From: Odoribacter laneus YIT 12061 | GTDB taxonomy: Bacteria; Bacteroidota; Bacteroidia; Bacteroidales; Marinifilaceae | Length of the DNA stretch: 64,000 bases | Reading direction: 5' to 3' | Assembly: GCF_000243215.1 (NCBI RefSeq) | Contig: NZ_JH594596.1 | Span: forward strand, 2,688,392 to 2,752,391 | Part shown: in pieces, positions 18,258 to 28,366 of the stretch | Layout: each line of letters starts with the position of its first letter | How positions within the stretch are numbered: position 1 is the first letter of the stretch | Program-made: the position numbers and the translations under genes | Notes under the pieces: model-generated | The model's input: the letters and a program-made list of their open reading frames with translations, nothing else | What the model was told of the DNA's origin: nothing | Database searches by the model: none

Positions 18258-19775
18258 TTAAAAAAATAAAGTTCTCTTTACTTTTTGTTTTTTAGACGTC
18301 AAAGGTAAAATAATATCGAAACGACTTCCTTTGTCCAAAGCACTCTCTACCTCTATTCTTCCCCCATGGGCTTCTACAATTTTTTTGACATAGGAAAGCC
18401 CCAATCCAAATCCTTTTACATTGTGCAAATTACCCGTCGATACTCTGTAAAAGCGTTCAAAAATCAACTTCTGCTCTTTCGTAGCAATTCCTATGCCATT
18501 GTCTATCACACTGATAATTATTTCATCTCCCTTATTGCGAGTGTATACACTAATCTCCGGAGCTTTTACACAATATTTGATAGCATTGTCAAGCAAATTA
18601 GAAACTACATTCGTAATATGCACTTCATCCGCTAACACTTCATCCCGGTCTGCATCCAAATGACCGAATAATTGTCCGCCTTTGTCTTCTACTCTCAGGC
18701 TAAACTTCGTTAACAAGCCTTCCACCACTTCATTCAAGTTCACATTTTTCAATTTCAATTTCATCCGGGTTTCTGTAAATAAAGCCGTTTGTAATACTTT
18801 TTCAACCTGATAGGTCAACCGCTTACTTTCATCCCGGATAATGCCTGCAATGTGATCGATAGATTCAGGGGTTTGTTGCACAGCTCCGTCCTTCATCATC
18901 TGAGCCGCCAAAGAAATCGTCGCGATCGGCGTTTTAAACTCATGAGTCATATTGTTGATAAAATCATTTTTAATCGCGGACAATTTCTTTTGCCTGACAA
19001 TCACGAAGATACAGAAACCGAAACAAAGCACTAACAAGATTGTAATAATCAAGCTAGGCAATAACAAAAATATTGATGACAACCGATCGTGTATCTGGTC
19101 AGGAAATATTAAATAAAGACTAGCCTGACTTTTATTCCCACCCAAAAATATCTGTTTACTATATGTATAATCAGAATAGCGGTTAAAAAAATGTTGTGAC
19201 ATCACAATAAATCGGTCTTTCTCCTTCACGGCAAACTCGAAATCGGATTTCACACCGTTATTCCGCAGCCTTTCTCCCAACACCGTCTGCAGATTTACAC
19301 CTTTAATCCGTTCTTCTACGGTACGTTCGGGCTCACTAAATTTCTTTTTCAACACTAATTCATAATCAGTTCCCAAACGATCTTTTACAGCTTGTCTGTA
19401 TTTTTGAAGAGAAGACAACAGACCCGTATTTTTCTGTCCTAAAAAATCGTTTACATTTTGAGTTTCTTCATCGCAATCGATCAGGTTCAAAGGTTGTCCC
19501 AAGCCCATCTCATTCTTTAAAGAAATATTTTCCCGTCCTTCTCTATATCTGTTTTCCGGTTCCTGTAATTTTTCCGTTCCTTTTTTTATTTCATTCAGCT
19601 TATCCCTTTCTTCCACATAAGCGATTGCCTCGTCCAGGGAACGATTGACCGCATAATCAAACTGTGCTTTTTTTAACTTAAAAGCCGTTTGAAAATATTT
19701 TGCCTGCATATAGATTAACCCTAACAGCGAGCAACCCAGCACCACACTCAAAACAATAATTTGTTTCTTTCTCAT
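18258..19775 (-). CDS. rprX: Sensor histidine kinase RprX
   Basis: 505 residues. TM1 is at about 6-24 and TM2 at about 235-260; between them is a periplasmic sensor of some 210 residues with no recognised fold. The H-box is NNMTHEFKTPIA; HATPase motifs are NLLDNAIKYC, VIDNGIGI and GFGLGLSYVKKIV. It phosphorylates the adjacent RprY. The ruvB stop lies 62 bases upstream, so kinase and regulator may be read from the ruvB transcript or from a promoter in that gap. Confidence 0.92.
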   Translation of the reverse strand: MRKKQIIVLSVVLGCSLLGLIYMQAKYFQTAFKLKKAQFDYAVNRSLDEAIAYVEERDKLNEIKKGTEKLQEPENRYREGRENISLKNEMGLGQPLNLIDCDEETQNVNDFLGQKNTGLLSSLQKYRQAVKDRLGTDYELVLKKKFSEPERTVEERIKGVNLQTVLGERLRNNGVKSDFEFAVKEKDRFIVMSQHFFNRYSDYTYSKQIFLGGNKSQASLYLIFPDQIHDRLSSIFLLLPSLIITILLVLCFGFCIFVIVRQKKLSAIKNDFINNMTHEFKTPIATISLAAQMMKDGAVQQTPESIDHIAGIIRDESKRLTYQVEKVLQTALFTETRMKLKLKNVNLNEVVEGLLTKFSLRVEDKGGQLFGHLDADRDEVLADEVHITNVVSNLLDNAIKYCVKAPEISVYTRNKGDEIIISVIDNGIGIATKEQKLIFERFYRVSTGNLHNVKGFGLGLSYVKKIVEAHGGRIEVESALDKGSRFDIILPLTSKKQKVKRTLFF

Positions 19776-19837
19776 ACACGCCTATTTATCAATTCAAAAC
19801 CACATTTACTCTCCCCCACAATCCGGCTTTTCTTTTC

Positions 19838-20884
19838 TCAGAACAAAGTAGGTTGTTCGTCTATCCGTCTGTCATTTTTACCCAGATGTTTAAAAGCCAA
19901 CTCTGTCACCTCTCTTCCCCGGGGGGTCCGCTTCAAAAAACCTTCTTTAATCAAAAAGGGTTCGTATACTTCCTCCAATGTCCCCGCATCTTCCCCTACT
20001 GCTGTAGCAATAGTAGTCAATCCTACCGGACCTCCCTTGAATTTCTCGATAATGGTCAATAAAATCTTATTATCCATTTCATCTAAACCGTACTTATCGA
20101 TATTCAAAGCCTCCAGCGCATAACGGGTTATATCCCAATCAATTTCTCCCGTTCCCTTTACCATGGCAAAATCCCTGACCCTTCGTAACAAAGCATTGGC
20201 GATACGGGGAGTACCACGGCTCCGGGAAGCGATCTCGATGGCGGCCTGACTGGTTATTTTCACTTTTAAAATAGAAGCCGATCTCCAGATAATAGCCGAT
20301 AACACATCCGTATCGTAATACTCTAAATGGAAATTAATACCGAAACGAGCCCGCAAAGGCGCGGTCAATAATCCACTCCGCGTAGTTGCTCCCACCAAAG
20401 TAAAAGGATTGAGCTGAATTTGTACCGACCGGGCTGCTGGTCCCTTATCGATCATTATATCAATCCGGTAATCCTCCATAGCAGAATACAAATACTCCTC
20501 TACAATCGGACTCAAACGGTGAATTTCATCTATAAAAAGAACGTCATTCTCTTCCAAATTTGTCAATAATCCAGCCAAATCTCCCGGTTTATCCAACACC
20601 GGTCCGGAAGTGATCTTTATGCCTACTCCCAACTCGTTGGCAATGATAGTAGAAAGCGTCGTTTTCCCCAAACCTGGCGGACCGTGTAAAATGACATGAT
20701 CCAATGCCTCTCCCCGCATCTTTGCAGCACTGACAAATATCTTCAGATTCTCTACCACCTTCTTCTGTCCCTGAAAATCCTCAAAAGTCAAGGGACGTAA
20801 TGCCCGCTCAAACTCCCTGTCCGTCTCTTTTACCCTATTGTCTCTTATATCAAAATCACCCATTGCCGTATATACATCTGACAT
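19838..20884 (-). CDS. ruvB: Holliday junction branch migration helicase RuvB
   Basis: Motor of the RuvAB complex in recombination. 348 residues with Walker [12 protein letters not shown], Walker [10 protein letters not shown], sensor 1 [18 protein letters not shown] and the C-terminal winged helix ([19 protein letters not shown]). The start is the ATG at 20884 ([15 protein letters not shown]); one TTG codon precedes it in frame but has no support. rprX and rprY follow downstream. Confidence 0.96.
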   Translation of the reverse strand: MSDVYTAMGDFDIRDNRVKETDREFERALRPLTFEDFQGQKKVVENLKIFVSAAKMRGEALDHVILHGPPGLGKTTLSTIIANELGVGIKITSGPVLDKPGDLAGLLTNLEENDVLFIDEIHRLSPIVEEYLYSAMEDYRIDIMIDKGPAARSVQIQLNPFTLVGATTRSGLLTAPLRARFGINFHLEYYDTDVLSAIIWRSASILKVKITSQAAIEIASRSRGTPRIANALLRRVRDFAMVKGTGEIDWDITRYALEALNIDKYGLDEMDNKILLTIIEKFKGGPVGLTTIATAVGEDAGTLEEVYEPFLIKEGFLKRTPRGREVTELAFKHLGKNDRRIDEQPTLF

Positions 20885-21011
20885 CAAAAGTATAAAAACA
20901 ATATATCAACTCAAAGTGTTAAAATCGAAAAGTGTTAATTTCAGGAAGAAATTAAAAGAAGATTAACATTTAGAATTAGTTTTTAATGATAAATACCTCC
21001 TAGACAATTCT

Positions 21012-22040
21012 CTAAGAATTTCTATGATCTACAGACATTGCTTTTTTCGTTCCTTGCCGGGGTACGGAATCTTCTGCTTTTCCCAGAAGTTCTCCAATAT
21101 CCTCCTCCAATTTTTGAATAGCTGTATAGGCACCATAATGGATGTTTTGGCGAAGTTCTATATCCACACTGTTACGATCCCGATACAATGCTGCAATTGC
21201 CTCCCGGCTATGATGTCCGCGTCTGGCTTTTTTCAACAAGACCTTACATACTTCCTTACTGATACAGCTAATCATATCGTAAACATTATGGCCCCGGATA
21301 AACAAGTAAGTCGTATCCGGAGTCAACCCCAGAGCTTTGTATTTTTCCCGGATAAATTCCAAATCGGCCAGCGGATATGCCCGTCTGAAATAATCTGTTT
21401 TTTTCTCTATCTTATGCTTCAGTTCCCCCAAAGCCCTTCTGGCATTATCTGTAATATCCGGATTTTTGTGTTTACTCAGATTGATCAACTGATTGAATTC
21501 ATATTTAGTGAACCGGGTAGGATCGGATCCGAGAAAATAAAGATGCCAGATAAAAAGATCGTATACAATAGAGGAATAGTCCGACAGAAACCTACTAAAA
21601 TTAAATAACTGATTGGGGACATGAGTTACCCGACTGCACACATCGTCCAAACCTTCTGCAAAACAATGGTGGTTCTCAAAAGAATAGGTATAGGTTTGCA
21701 ACACATAATGTTTCACATCTATCCCTTTTTCATGCAACAGATAACGATAATCGCTGTCTATGCAAATAAAAAAATCATGACTCAGGTAATCAAAATATTT
21801 CAGACACTGGGTCACTCCACTGGTTTCATGACCGAATTCATTCCGGGAGCCTGCTATAAAATGGAAACGGTCGTTCGGTCGGAAATGCTTCAGAATGGTA
21901 CTCCAAAAGACGATATCATCTTTATTTTCTACATGAATGGCTGCCCGACAGCGAAACATCTTTGCATCCAAAGCAAAACGTCTTGCTGAATTGGCAAAAA
22001 ATATACCCTTATTCTCTATACCCGCACCTATCCCAAACAT
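21012..22040 (-). CDS. DUF4435 (TOPRIM-like nuclease) protein, AriB-like
   Basis: 342 residues from the ATG at 22040; an upstream TTG at 22052 is the only alternative. The N-terminal third matches DUF4435, a TOPRIM fold related to OLD nucleases: the Glu in HVENKDDIVFW (about residue 38) and the DxD in FICIDSDYRYLL (about 95-97) are the expected metal ligands. Between DxD and the C-terminus lie SFENHHCFAEGL, typical of the family, and helical segments. It is the second gene after an ABC-type ATPase on the same strand. AriA ATPase plus AriB DUF4435 is the architecture of the PARIS antiphage system, in which phage anti-restriction proteins release AriB. A housekeeping role is the alternative. 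Confidence 0.75.
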   Translation of the reverse strand: MFGIGAGIENKGIFFANSARRFALDAKMFRCRAAIHVENKDDIVFWSTILKHFRPNDRFHFIAGSRNEFGHETSGVTQCLKYFDYLSHDFFICIDSDYRYLLHEKGIDVKHYVLQTYTYSFENHHCFAEGLDDVCSRVTHVPNQLFNFSRFLSDYSSIVYDLFIWHLYFLGSDPTRFTKYEFNQLINLSKHKNPDITDNARRALGELKHKIEKKTDYFRRAYPLADLEFIREKYKALGLTPDTTYLFIRGHNVYDMISCISKEVCKVLLKKARRGHHSREAIAALYRDRNSVDIELRQNIHYGAYTAIQKLEEDIGELLGKAEDSVPRQGTKKAMSVDHRNS

Positions 22041-22165
22041 ATAAAAATTCAAATCTGTAAAGCAACCTATATCCTTTCACGCACTGACTTTCCGTTTTTC
22101 CCCGAAAACCGACAAAATAATTTTCTCTATTCCTTTTCCCTTCCCGTTCAAAGCTTTCTTTTTCT

Positions 22166-23008
22166 CTAGCTAATCACCCTTACCATATCCTCTATGTAAA
22201 ACAACTTATCGCCCCAACCATCTCCAAAAAGACTAGGCGAATGAGTGGAAGTAATAATCTGACAATTGGGATTTAAATTCCGGATCTCTTCAAATAAACG
22301 ATATTGCCATTCGATATGAAGGGAGATCTCGGGCTCATCCATCAATAAAATATAAGGTTGTTCTTCCATCAGAAAAACCCTCAATAAAATAATCAGCAAC
22401 TGCTTTTCACCAGAAGAAAGTTTATATAAAGGGATCACCTCCCCCTGATCGATAAAAATCAAATGATTGGTATGAGGATCAATTTCAATGGTTTTCTCGG
22501 TCTTGGCAAAAAGACGGTTTACCGTATCGTAAAACGCATGAATCCGCTCATTGATTTTTGCAGCCTGATCCGGAAAGTTGGTAGCTTTCAAGCGATAATC
22601 CGAAAAAGAAGGACGATCCCCTCCGATATTGTAAACAATATCGTGCAATTCATTATACAGCTGGCTGTATTCTTTCCCGGCTTTAGGCCGATCTTTCATC
22701 GGTACGTCAAAAGTACTGATTTTCTGATAGCGAATTCCCGACAAAGCGTTTTTAAGCTCACTGACGGGGGTTTTAGGATTATAATTTACAATAAAATCAT
22801 TTACTTCTACAGTGACAGATACTCCGTATAATTTCAAGCGTTTTACATCAGCGGTAAAAATAGCATCCAGTATATTAAAAAATGTCGTTTTACCACTTCC
22901 GTTTATTCCTATCAGAATATTGACATCCGCATTCAAATCTTTCCAGATCAAATCATATTTCCGCCATAAATTCCGGATCTCTATACAATGTATCAAGTTA
23001 GCTTCCAT
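22166..23008 (-). CDS. ABC-type AAA ATPase paired with DUF4435 gene, AriA-like
   Basis: 280 residues, a minimal SMC/ABC-like ATPase. Walker A is GINGSGKT (34-41), the signature LSSGEKQLLIIL, Walker B YILLMDEPEISLH and the H-loop STHSPSLFG. There are no membrane segments and no transporter neighbour, so it is a soluble AAA_15/AAA_21-type ATPase of the OLD-AriA kind. The insert between Walker A and signature (about 60-190) is mostly helical but too short for a long coiled coil. It lies 125 bases upstream of the DUF4435 gene. It is shorter than typical AriA proteins, so a PARIS assignment is tentative. Confidence 0.75.
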   Translation of the reverse strand: MEANLIHCIEIRNLWRKYDLIWKDLNADVNILIGINGSGKTTFFNILDAIFTADVKRLKLYGVSVTVEVNDFIVNYNPKTPVSELKNALSGIRYQKISTFDVPMKDRPKAGKEYSQLYNELHDIVYNIGGDRPSFSDYRLKATNFPDQAAKINERIHAFYDTVNRLFAKTEKTIEIDPHTNHLIFIDQGEVIPLYKLSSGEKQLLIILLRVFLMEEQPYILLMDEPEISLHIEWQYRLFEEIRNLNPNCQIITSTHSPSLFGDGWGDKLFYIEDMVRVIS

Positions 23009-23132
23009 AGTAGACTCTTTCTACAAAGATATAAAACTAAAAATGAAAAAGAGAACGATAAAAAATATATTTTTGCAGGGTTTTTCAAAACCTTAGTGTA
23101 AAAAAAGGAATTCGTACTTTAAATTCAGTCTT

Positions 23133-23501
23133 ATGCGCGGATTATCAACTATTGGTCTCCTTATTTTGTCTAACATATTTATGACATTCGCCTGGTACGG
23201 TCATTTAAAACTTCAGGAAGCTAAAATCATTACCCATTGGCCCCTCATTGGCGTTATCTTATTTTCCTGGAGTATTGCCCTGTTTGAATATTGCGCTCAG
23301 GTGCCAGCCAATCGTCTGGGATTTGCAGGGAATGGGGGACCGTTTACCTTGATGCAATTAAAAATTATCCAGGAAGTCATCACATTAGTCGTATTTATTA
23401 TTTTTTCCCTTTTATGTTTTAAAGGAGAAGCCTTACATTGGAATCATATTGCAGCCTGTGTGTGCTTAGTTATGGCAGTCTATTTTGTATTTATGAAATA
23501 A
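23133..23501 (+). CDS. DUF486 (DMT-superfamily-like) small membrane protein
   Basis: 122 residues with four hydrophobic segments and the DUF486 signatures MTFAWYGHLK, SWSIALFEYCAQVPANR and LMQLKIIQEVITL. Homologues are widespread single-domain membrane proteins distantly related to drug/metabolite transporters; substrate unknown. A TATTTTTG -7-like box lies at 23068-23075. It diverges from the ATPase gene. Confidence 0.85.
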   Translation: MRGLSTIGLLILSNIFMTFAWYGHLKLQEAKIITHWPLIGVILFSWSIALFEYCAQVPANRLGFAGNGGPFTLMQLKIIQEVITLVVFIIFSLLCFKGEALHWNHIAACVCLVMAVYFVFMK

Positions 23502-23630
23502 CAAGTTTTATAAAGAAATGTTTGTCTGAACTAAAACACTAAAAGATTACCGCTAACCGATAATTTTGTCTTAATTTTGTGAGAAAGCCGGTTTTTCCGG
23601 AATTTTTCATAAGCATTTATCGGTTAACAA

Positions 23631-25442
23631 ATGACACCTCATACAGAACTGAAATATAAAATCCGGCAATACTATCAAAAGTTTCAGTCGTTTGTCAAAC
23701 TATCAACCGACATTATTGCTTTCCTGACTTCTTTTATAACACTTTGCCTCCTCATTTATGAAATCGGTTTTCACGAAGATGGTAAAATTCATTTGTTTCT
23801 ATTAGAAACTTATAAAGTAATTCTCCGGATTTTTCTATACACCGGCCTGGCAAGAGTTCTCTCAGACCCGCAAGGGGTGAAAAAAGAAAGAGGATTCTGG
23901 TTTGAAGTCGTACTTTTGATCGCCTTGGTATTCATCATTATTTTAGAAGCCTGGCCTGCTTTTAAGGACGCCTTAGTTTCCAAACACTTTATAGAGGTAG
24001 CTACTTATCTATTGCTCTCTACAATCAGTGTCATTGAATTTTCGAAACAAATTGTCACCACTCTCCAAAGATATGTAAAACCGGAAATGATGTTTGTCTA
24101 CAGTTTTCTTTTCATTATTTTAGTCGGTACTTTTCTTTTACTGCTTCCCAACGCCCACACTTATCATCTGGATTTTATAGATGCCTTCTTTACCTCCACC
24201 AGTGCTGTCTGTATTACCGGACTTACTGTGGTAGACACCTCTACAGCCTTTACTTTTACAGGTTTGATTATTCTGGTTTCACTCATTCAGATCGGAGGTA
24301 TCGGAGTCATGACTTTTACCAGTTTTTTCGCGATGTCTTTTTTCAGTCAGGTTTCTTTCCGGGACCAACTCAGCCTAAAGAATATCCTCAACGAAAACTC
24401 CTTAAGCAATATTTTCCGCACTCTCTTTTATATCATCCTCACTACTTTTCTTATCGAAGGTTTCGGAGCTTACGTCATTTACAATCAAATCCAGGATATT
24501 CCACAACACATCCTGCCGGATAAATTGTTTTTTTCTATTTTTCATGCTGTATCTTCATTTTGCAATGCCGGATTTTCTACCCTTCCCGGGAATTTATACA
24601 ATCCTGCCGTACGAAATTTATACGGATTTCAGAGTTGGATAGCTTGTCTGGTTATTTTGGGAGGAATCGGATTTCCGATTTTATTCAATTTTGGGAAATT
24701 ATTTATACATTATTTCCACAATGCTCTTTCCCGTCTGAAAGGGAATCCGATCGCCCATTACGGGCAGTTTCATATCATCAGTTTAACGACCCGGATTGTA
24801 CTGCCAATTACCCTCATTTTAATTATAGGAGGAACTTTTGCTTTTTTATTCTTGGAAAATCACCATATCCTCCAAGATGTTCCCCTGTCCGGAAAAATAG
24901 CTCTCGCTTTTATGAATGCCGTCACCCCCCGCACTGCCGGATTCAATAATGTAGAGATGACTTCACTCCTTCCCTCCACTCTCTTTTTAATACTCCTCTT
25001 GATGTGGATCGGGGCCTCCCCCATGTCCACAGGAGGAGGCATTAAAACCACTACGTTTGTCGTCGCTTTTAAAAACATAGTGAGTATTATACGGGAGAAA
25101 AAAACAGTGGAAATTGCTCGGCGTACTATCTCCCCCACCAGTATCCGACGAGCAAACGCGATCATCCTCTTGTCGCTACTATGGATAGGAGGTGCTACTC
25201 TATTACTGCTGATCACCAATCCGCAGGCTCCCTTTCTTCAGGCATTGTTCGAAGTAGTGTCCGCCCTCAGTACTGTCGGATTGAGCCTGGGCCTAACTCC
25301 GGAATTAAATATCAGCGGGAAGATCATTATCAGTATTACAATGTTTGCAGGAAGAGTCGGCATACTGACTTTGTTGATCGGCATGATCCGGCAACAACCG
25401 ACACAACCCTATCAATATCCGGAAGAAAATGTAATTTTATAA
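23631..25442 (+). CDS. trkH: Potassium transporter TrkH/KtrB
   Basis: Membrane channel subunit for K+ uptake. 603 residues. The four selectivity-filter repeats are visible: AVCITGLTV, SFCNAGFS, TPRTAGFN and ALSTVGLSLG. The first 140 residues add about four extra hydrophobic segments before the conserved core, making it longer than minimal KtrB. The gating partner trkA begins 15 bases after its stop. Confidence 0.92.
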   Translation: MTPHTELKYKIRQYYQKFQSFVKLSTDIIAFLTSFITLCLLIYEIGFHEDGKIHLFLLETYKVILRIFLYTGLARVLSDPQGVKKERGFWFEVVLLIALVFIIILEAWPAFKDALVSKHFIEVATYLLLSTISVIEFSKQIVTTLQRYVKPEMMFVYSFLFIILVGTFLLLLPNAHTYHLDFIDAFFTSTSAVCITGLTVVDTSTAFTFTGLIILVSLIQIGGIGVMTFTSFFAMSFFSQVSFRDQLSLKNILNENSLSNIFRTLFYIILTTFLIEGFGAYVIYNQIQDIPQHILPDKLFFSIFHAVSSFCNAGFSTLPGNLYNPAVRNLYGFQSWIACLVILGGIGFPILFNFGKLFIHYFHNALSRLKGNPIAHYGQFHIISLTTRIVLPITLILIIGGTFAFLFLENHHILQDVPLSGKIALAFMNAVTPRTAGFNNVEMTSLLPSTLFLILLLMWIGASPMSTGGGIKTTTFVVAFKNIVSIIREKKTVEIARRTISPTSIRRANAIILLSLLWIGGATLLLLITNPQAPFLQALFEVVSALSTVGLSLGLTPELNISGKIIISITMFAGRVGILTLLIGMIRQQPTQPYQYPEENVIL

Positions 25443-25457
25443 AGAAAGAGAAAAAAT

Positions 25458-26129
25458 ATGAATTGTATTATCATGGGCTTAAGTCATTTCGGAGTAGCAC
25501 TCGCCCAAAGATTAACTGCGATGGGGCATGAAGTGCTCGGTATAGATATGGATCTCCATAAAATAAATGAATACAAAGATTCTATCAAAAATACCATTTG
25601 CCTAAATATTAACAACCAGCAAGCCATCCAAACCTTACCATTAAAAGATGCCGATATTATTTTTGTAACCATCCGTAAAGATATAGGAGCTTCCATACAG
25701 GCCGTCGCTCTTTTGAAGCAGTATAAAGCCCGGCGTATCATTGCCTGCTCCATATCCGATATTCATACCACCATATTAAAGGCAATGGGCATTACTGAAA
25801 TTATCCGTCCGGAACTGGAATATGCAGATCTTTTCACTACCCGTATCGAATGGGCAAATTCTATTTTTACATATAAAATTAGCAGTAATTATTTTATACA
25901 GGAACTAAAACTCCCCGATTCTTTCATCGGTCGCCGCCTAAGCGATGTACAATTCGAAAAAGAATTTAATCTGCAGCTTATTGCAATTAAACACCCGGTG
26001 ACGGAAGAAAAAACTTCCCGAGTAAAGATCAGCTTATTGGATCAACCGGAAGACAATTTTATCATCGGGGAAAATGATGTGTTTATTTTGGCAGGTAATC
26101 CCAAAGCCTTCCGGAAACTAACCTCTTAA
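25458..26129 (+). CDS. trkA: Potassium uptake regulator TrkA/KtrA (RCK protein)
   Basis: 223 residues: N-terminal RCK Rossmann domain (IIMGLSHFGVALAQRL, with GLSHFG in place of GxGxxG, and the acidic IDMD at the end of strand 2) and a C-terminal TrkA_C domain from about 135. It gates TrkH in response to nucleotides. It is co-transcribed with trkH. One RCK unit makes it KtrA-like rather than like the duplicated E. coli TrkA. Confidence 0.9.
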   Translation: MNCIIMGLSHFGVALAQRLTAMGHEVLGIDMDLHKINEYKDSIKNTICLNINNQQAIQTLPLKDADIIFVTIRKDIGASIQAVALLKQYKARRIIACSISDIHTTILKAMGITEIIRPELEYADLFTTRIEWANSIFTYKISSNYFIQELKLPDSFIGRRLSDVQFEKEFNLQLIAIKHPVTEEKTSRVKISLLDQPEDNFIIGENDVFILAGNPKAFRKLTS

Positions 26130-26398
26130 TTCCTCCTCGGTAGAAGTAGATCAGCCTCCCGGCTCAACACAATGCCGATTGGCATCTTCTTCCGCATCTG
26201 ATTGACAGAACTTCGTTCGGAATACGACCTGAATATTGCCAGTCGACAGCAAATTTCGGTCGGACCGAAGGTTCGCTCCTCAGCACTGCAAATGCACTGA
26301 TCAACGAAATACTCCTCAAAGAATGCTTATCGTTTTCTGAAAAAACCAGATAAGCGAGAAGAGTACCCGACTAAAAATGCAAACGACCGGAGGGGGAA
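26130..26398. other. Structured or MITE-like intergenic element between trkA and pgk
   Basis: 269 bases with no credible gene but unusual pairing. The ends are inverted: TTCCTCCTCGGT (26130-26141) against ACCGGAGGGGGAA (26386-26398), 12 pairs with one bulge and one wobble. Inside are AGCCTCCCGGCT (26153-26164), ATGCCGATTGGCAT (26172-26185), GATCAG/CTGATT (26149/26198), GAACTTCG/CGAAGGTTC (26208/26266), TTCGGTCGGACCGAA (26255-26269) and GCTTATC/GATAAGC (26325/26349). It is either a structured RNA (strand unclear) or a small inverted-repeat element. No target duplication is obvious. A 66-codon frame on the minus strand (26126-26326) has no early ATG. Confidence 0.5.
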
Positions 26399-26430
26399 AG
26401 AGTGTATATTAAATCTACTTTCAAAATGAA

Positions 26431-26455
26431 TTTAGCCCGGCAATACCGGGCTAAA
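26431..26455 (-). terminator. Terminator of pgk
   Basis: TTTAGCCCGG and CCGGGCTAAA form a perfect 10 bp stem with a 5-base loop, 18 bases past the pgk stop. The T-tract is weak. Confidence 0.65.
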
Positions 26456-26473
26456 CCTTCTATTTAAACTTCT

Positions 26474-27667
26474 TTATTCTTCCCGTATTGCTTCAATTCC
26501 CGGTAATTTCTTACCTTCTATATATTCTAAAAGAGCTCCGCCTCCCGTGGAAACATAGCTGACCTTATCGGCCAGGCCGAATTGATTGATTGCAGCTACA
26601 GAGTCACCGCCACCGATAAGGGAAAAAGCGCCTTTTTCTGTCGCTTTTACGATTGCTTCTGCAATTGCTTTAGTCCCCTCGGCAAATTTAGGCATTTCAA
26701 AAACGCCCACCGGACCATTCCAAAGAATCGTCTTGGAGTTCTCTATGACTTTAGCAAATTTTTCCCGGGTCTCCGGACCGATATCCAAACCTTCCCATCC
26801 ATCCGGAATGTCCATCGGATTGGCCAGTTTCGTATTGGCATCATTACTGAAACTATCTGCGATAACGGCTTGGTCAGAAAGTACTAAATTCACCCCTGCC
26901 TCTTTAGCCTTTTGCATAATCTCACGAGCTAAATCCAACTTATCATCCTCGCAAATAGAAGCCCCTATATGTCCACCCAAAGCTTTTTTAAAAGTAAAAG
27001 TCATTCCGCCTCCTAAGATCAGATTATCGACTTTACCCAACAGATTCATAATGATATCGATCTTAGAAGAAACTTTAGATCCCCCCATAATCGCCGTAAA
27101 AGGACGTTCCGGATTTTTCATTACTTTATCCACACTGTCTAATTCTCCCTTCATTACATATCCGAACAACTTATCGTTGGGGAAAAATTTAGCGATAACA
27201 GCCGTAGAAGCATGGGCCCGATGTGCCGTTCCAAAAGCATCGTTGATCCAGACATCCCCTAACTTTGATAGCTGACGGGCAAATTCTTCGTCTCCCTTTT
27301 CTTCTTCTTTGTGAAAACGCAAATTTTCCAGTAAAAGTATTTCTCCCGGTTTCAAATCCGCAGCTGCTTTCTCTGCGACCTCGCCAACACAATCTTCGGC
27401 AAATTTTACAGGTACTCCCGTCAGTTCTTCCAAATGTTTTTGAATATGTTTCAGGGAAAATTTATCTTCTGGTCCATTCTTAGGACGTCCCAAATGCGAC
27501 ATCAAAATAACAGAACCGCCTCCTGCCAATACTTTTTTTATAGTCGGGATAGCAGCTCTCATACGGGTATCATCAGTAATTTCAAGTTTTTCATTCAAAG
27601 GCACATTAAAATCCACCCGAATCAATGCCTTTTTGCCTCTGAAATCATAAGTATCAATAGTCTGCAT
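26474..27667 (-). CDS. pgk: Phosphoglycerate kinase
   Basis: Glycolytic ATP-forming step from 1,3-bisphosphoglycerate. 397 residues, standard. [54 protein letters not shown] and [13 protein letters not shown] are all intact. Monocistronic, with a hairpin directly downstream. Confidence 0.97.
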   Translation of the reverse strand: MQTIDTYDFRGKKALIRVDFNVPLNEKLEITDDTRMRAAIPTIKKVLAGGGSVILMSHLGRPKNGPEDKFSLKHIQKHLEELTGVPVKFAEDCVGEVAEKAAADLKPGEILLLENLRFHKEEEKGDEEFARQLSKLGDVWINDAFGTAHRAHASTAVIAKFFPNDKLFGYVMKGELDSVDKVMKNPERPFTAIMGGSKVSSKIDIIMNLLGKVDNLILGGGMTFTFKKALGGHIGASICEDDKLDLAREIMQKAKEAGVNLVLSDQAVIADSFSNDANTKLANPMDIPDGWEGLDIGPETREKFAKVIENSKTILWNGPVGVFEMPKFAEGTKAIAEAIVKATEKGAFSLIGGGDSVAAINQFGLADKVSYVSTGGGALLEYIEGKKLPGIEAIREE

Positions 27668-27904
27668 AACTGAAATTGTTTATAATTATTTAATTTAGAA
27701 TAGCTTCTTCTCTGTATCCTCTTTTCTTTCTGCCGCTAAAATTAACAATAAATCAAATGCATCCCAAATATTTTCAGTTTATAACGCTAACAAAAAACTC
27801 AAACGATTGTATTTATTCTTTAATTTCAGAAGTCCTGAATTACCAGATTCATTTCTTTCTTCTTACTTTTGTTTTTTCTTTCTTTCATAAAAGAAACAGC
27901 CACT

Positions 27905-28336
27905 ATGTCTCATGAACTATTTATGCGTAAAGCATTGGAAGAAGCCGCTTTTGCAGCAGAAGAAGGAGAAATACCCGTAGGCGTTCTGATCACATGCAAA
28001 GGTAAAATCATCGCACGTGCCCACAACCAAACAGAACGTTTACAGGATGTGACAGCGCATGCGGAAATGATTGCTATCACAATGGCAACAGCCGCTTTAG
28101 GAGGGAAATACCTGAATGAATGTACTTTATATGTTACATTAGAACCCTGTACAATGTGCGCGGGGGCAATAGCTTGGGCCCAGCTAGGAGAATTGGTCTA
28201 TGGTGCTTCCGATCCACAGAGAGGCTATAAACGATTATCTCCTCCCGTCCTCCATCCCCGTACGAAAGTTACCGGAGGGATCCTGGAAACAGAATGCAGT
28301 CAACTGGTAAAAAAGTTCTTTCAGGAAAAAAGATAA
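27905..28336 (+). CDS. tadA: tRNA-adenosine deaminase TadA / nucleoside deaminase
   Basis: Converts A34 to inosine in tRNA-Arg(ACG); in some bacteria relatives act on free bases. 143 residues from the ATG at 27905 (MSHELFMRKALEEA); upstream in-frame codons to 27869 give an atypical hydrophobic start. The zinc-deaminase motifs HAEMIAI and PCTMCAGAI are intact. A TACTTTTG -7-like box lies at 27864-27871, close to the start. Confidence 0.9.
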   Translation: MSHELFMRKALEEAAFAAEEGEIPVGVLITCKGKIIARAHNQTERLQDVTAHAEMIAITMATAALGGKYLNECTLYVTLEPCTMCAGAIAWAQLGELVYGASDPQRGYKRLSPPVLHPRTKVTGGILETECSQLVKKFFQEKR

Positions 28337-28366
28337 AGGCAATCTTTTATATCCTTTCCAGCCGAA

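Noticed and set aside
21024-21608. 194-residue plus-strand frame opposite the DUF4435 gene
   Set aside because: Cysteine- and phenylalanine-rich shadow of the real gene with no start context or domain.
26126-26326. 66-codon frame on the minus strand between pgk and trkA
   Set aside because: No ATG near its beginning, no upstream ribosome site, overlaps the trkA stop, and the sequence is dominated by inverted repeats that explain it better.
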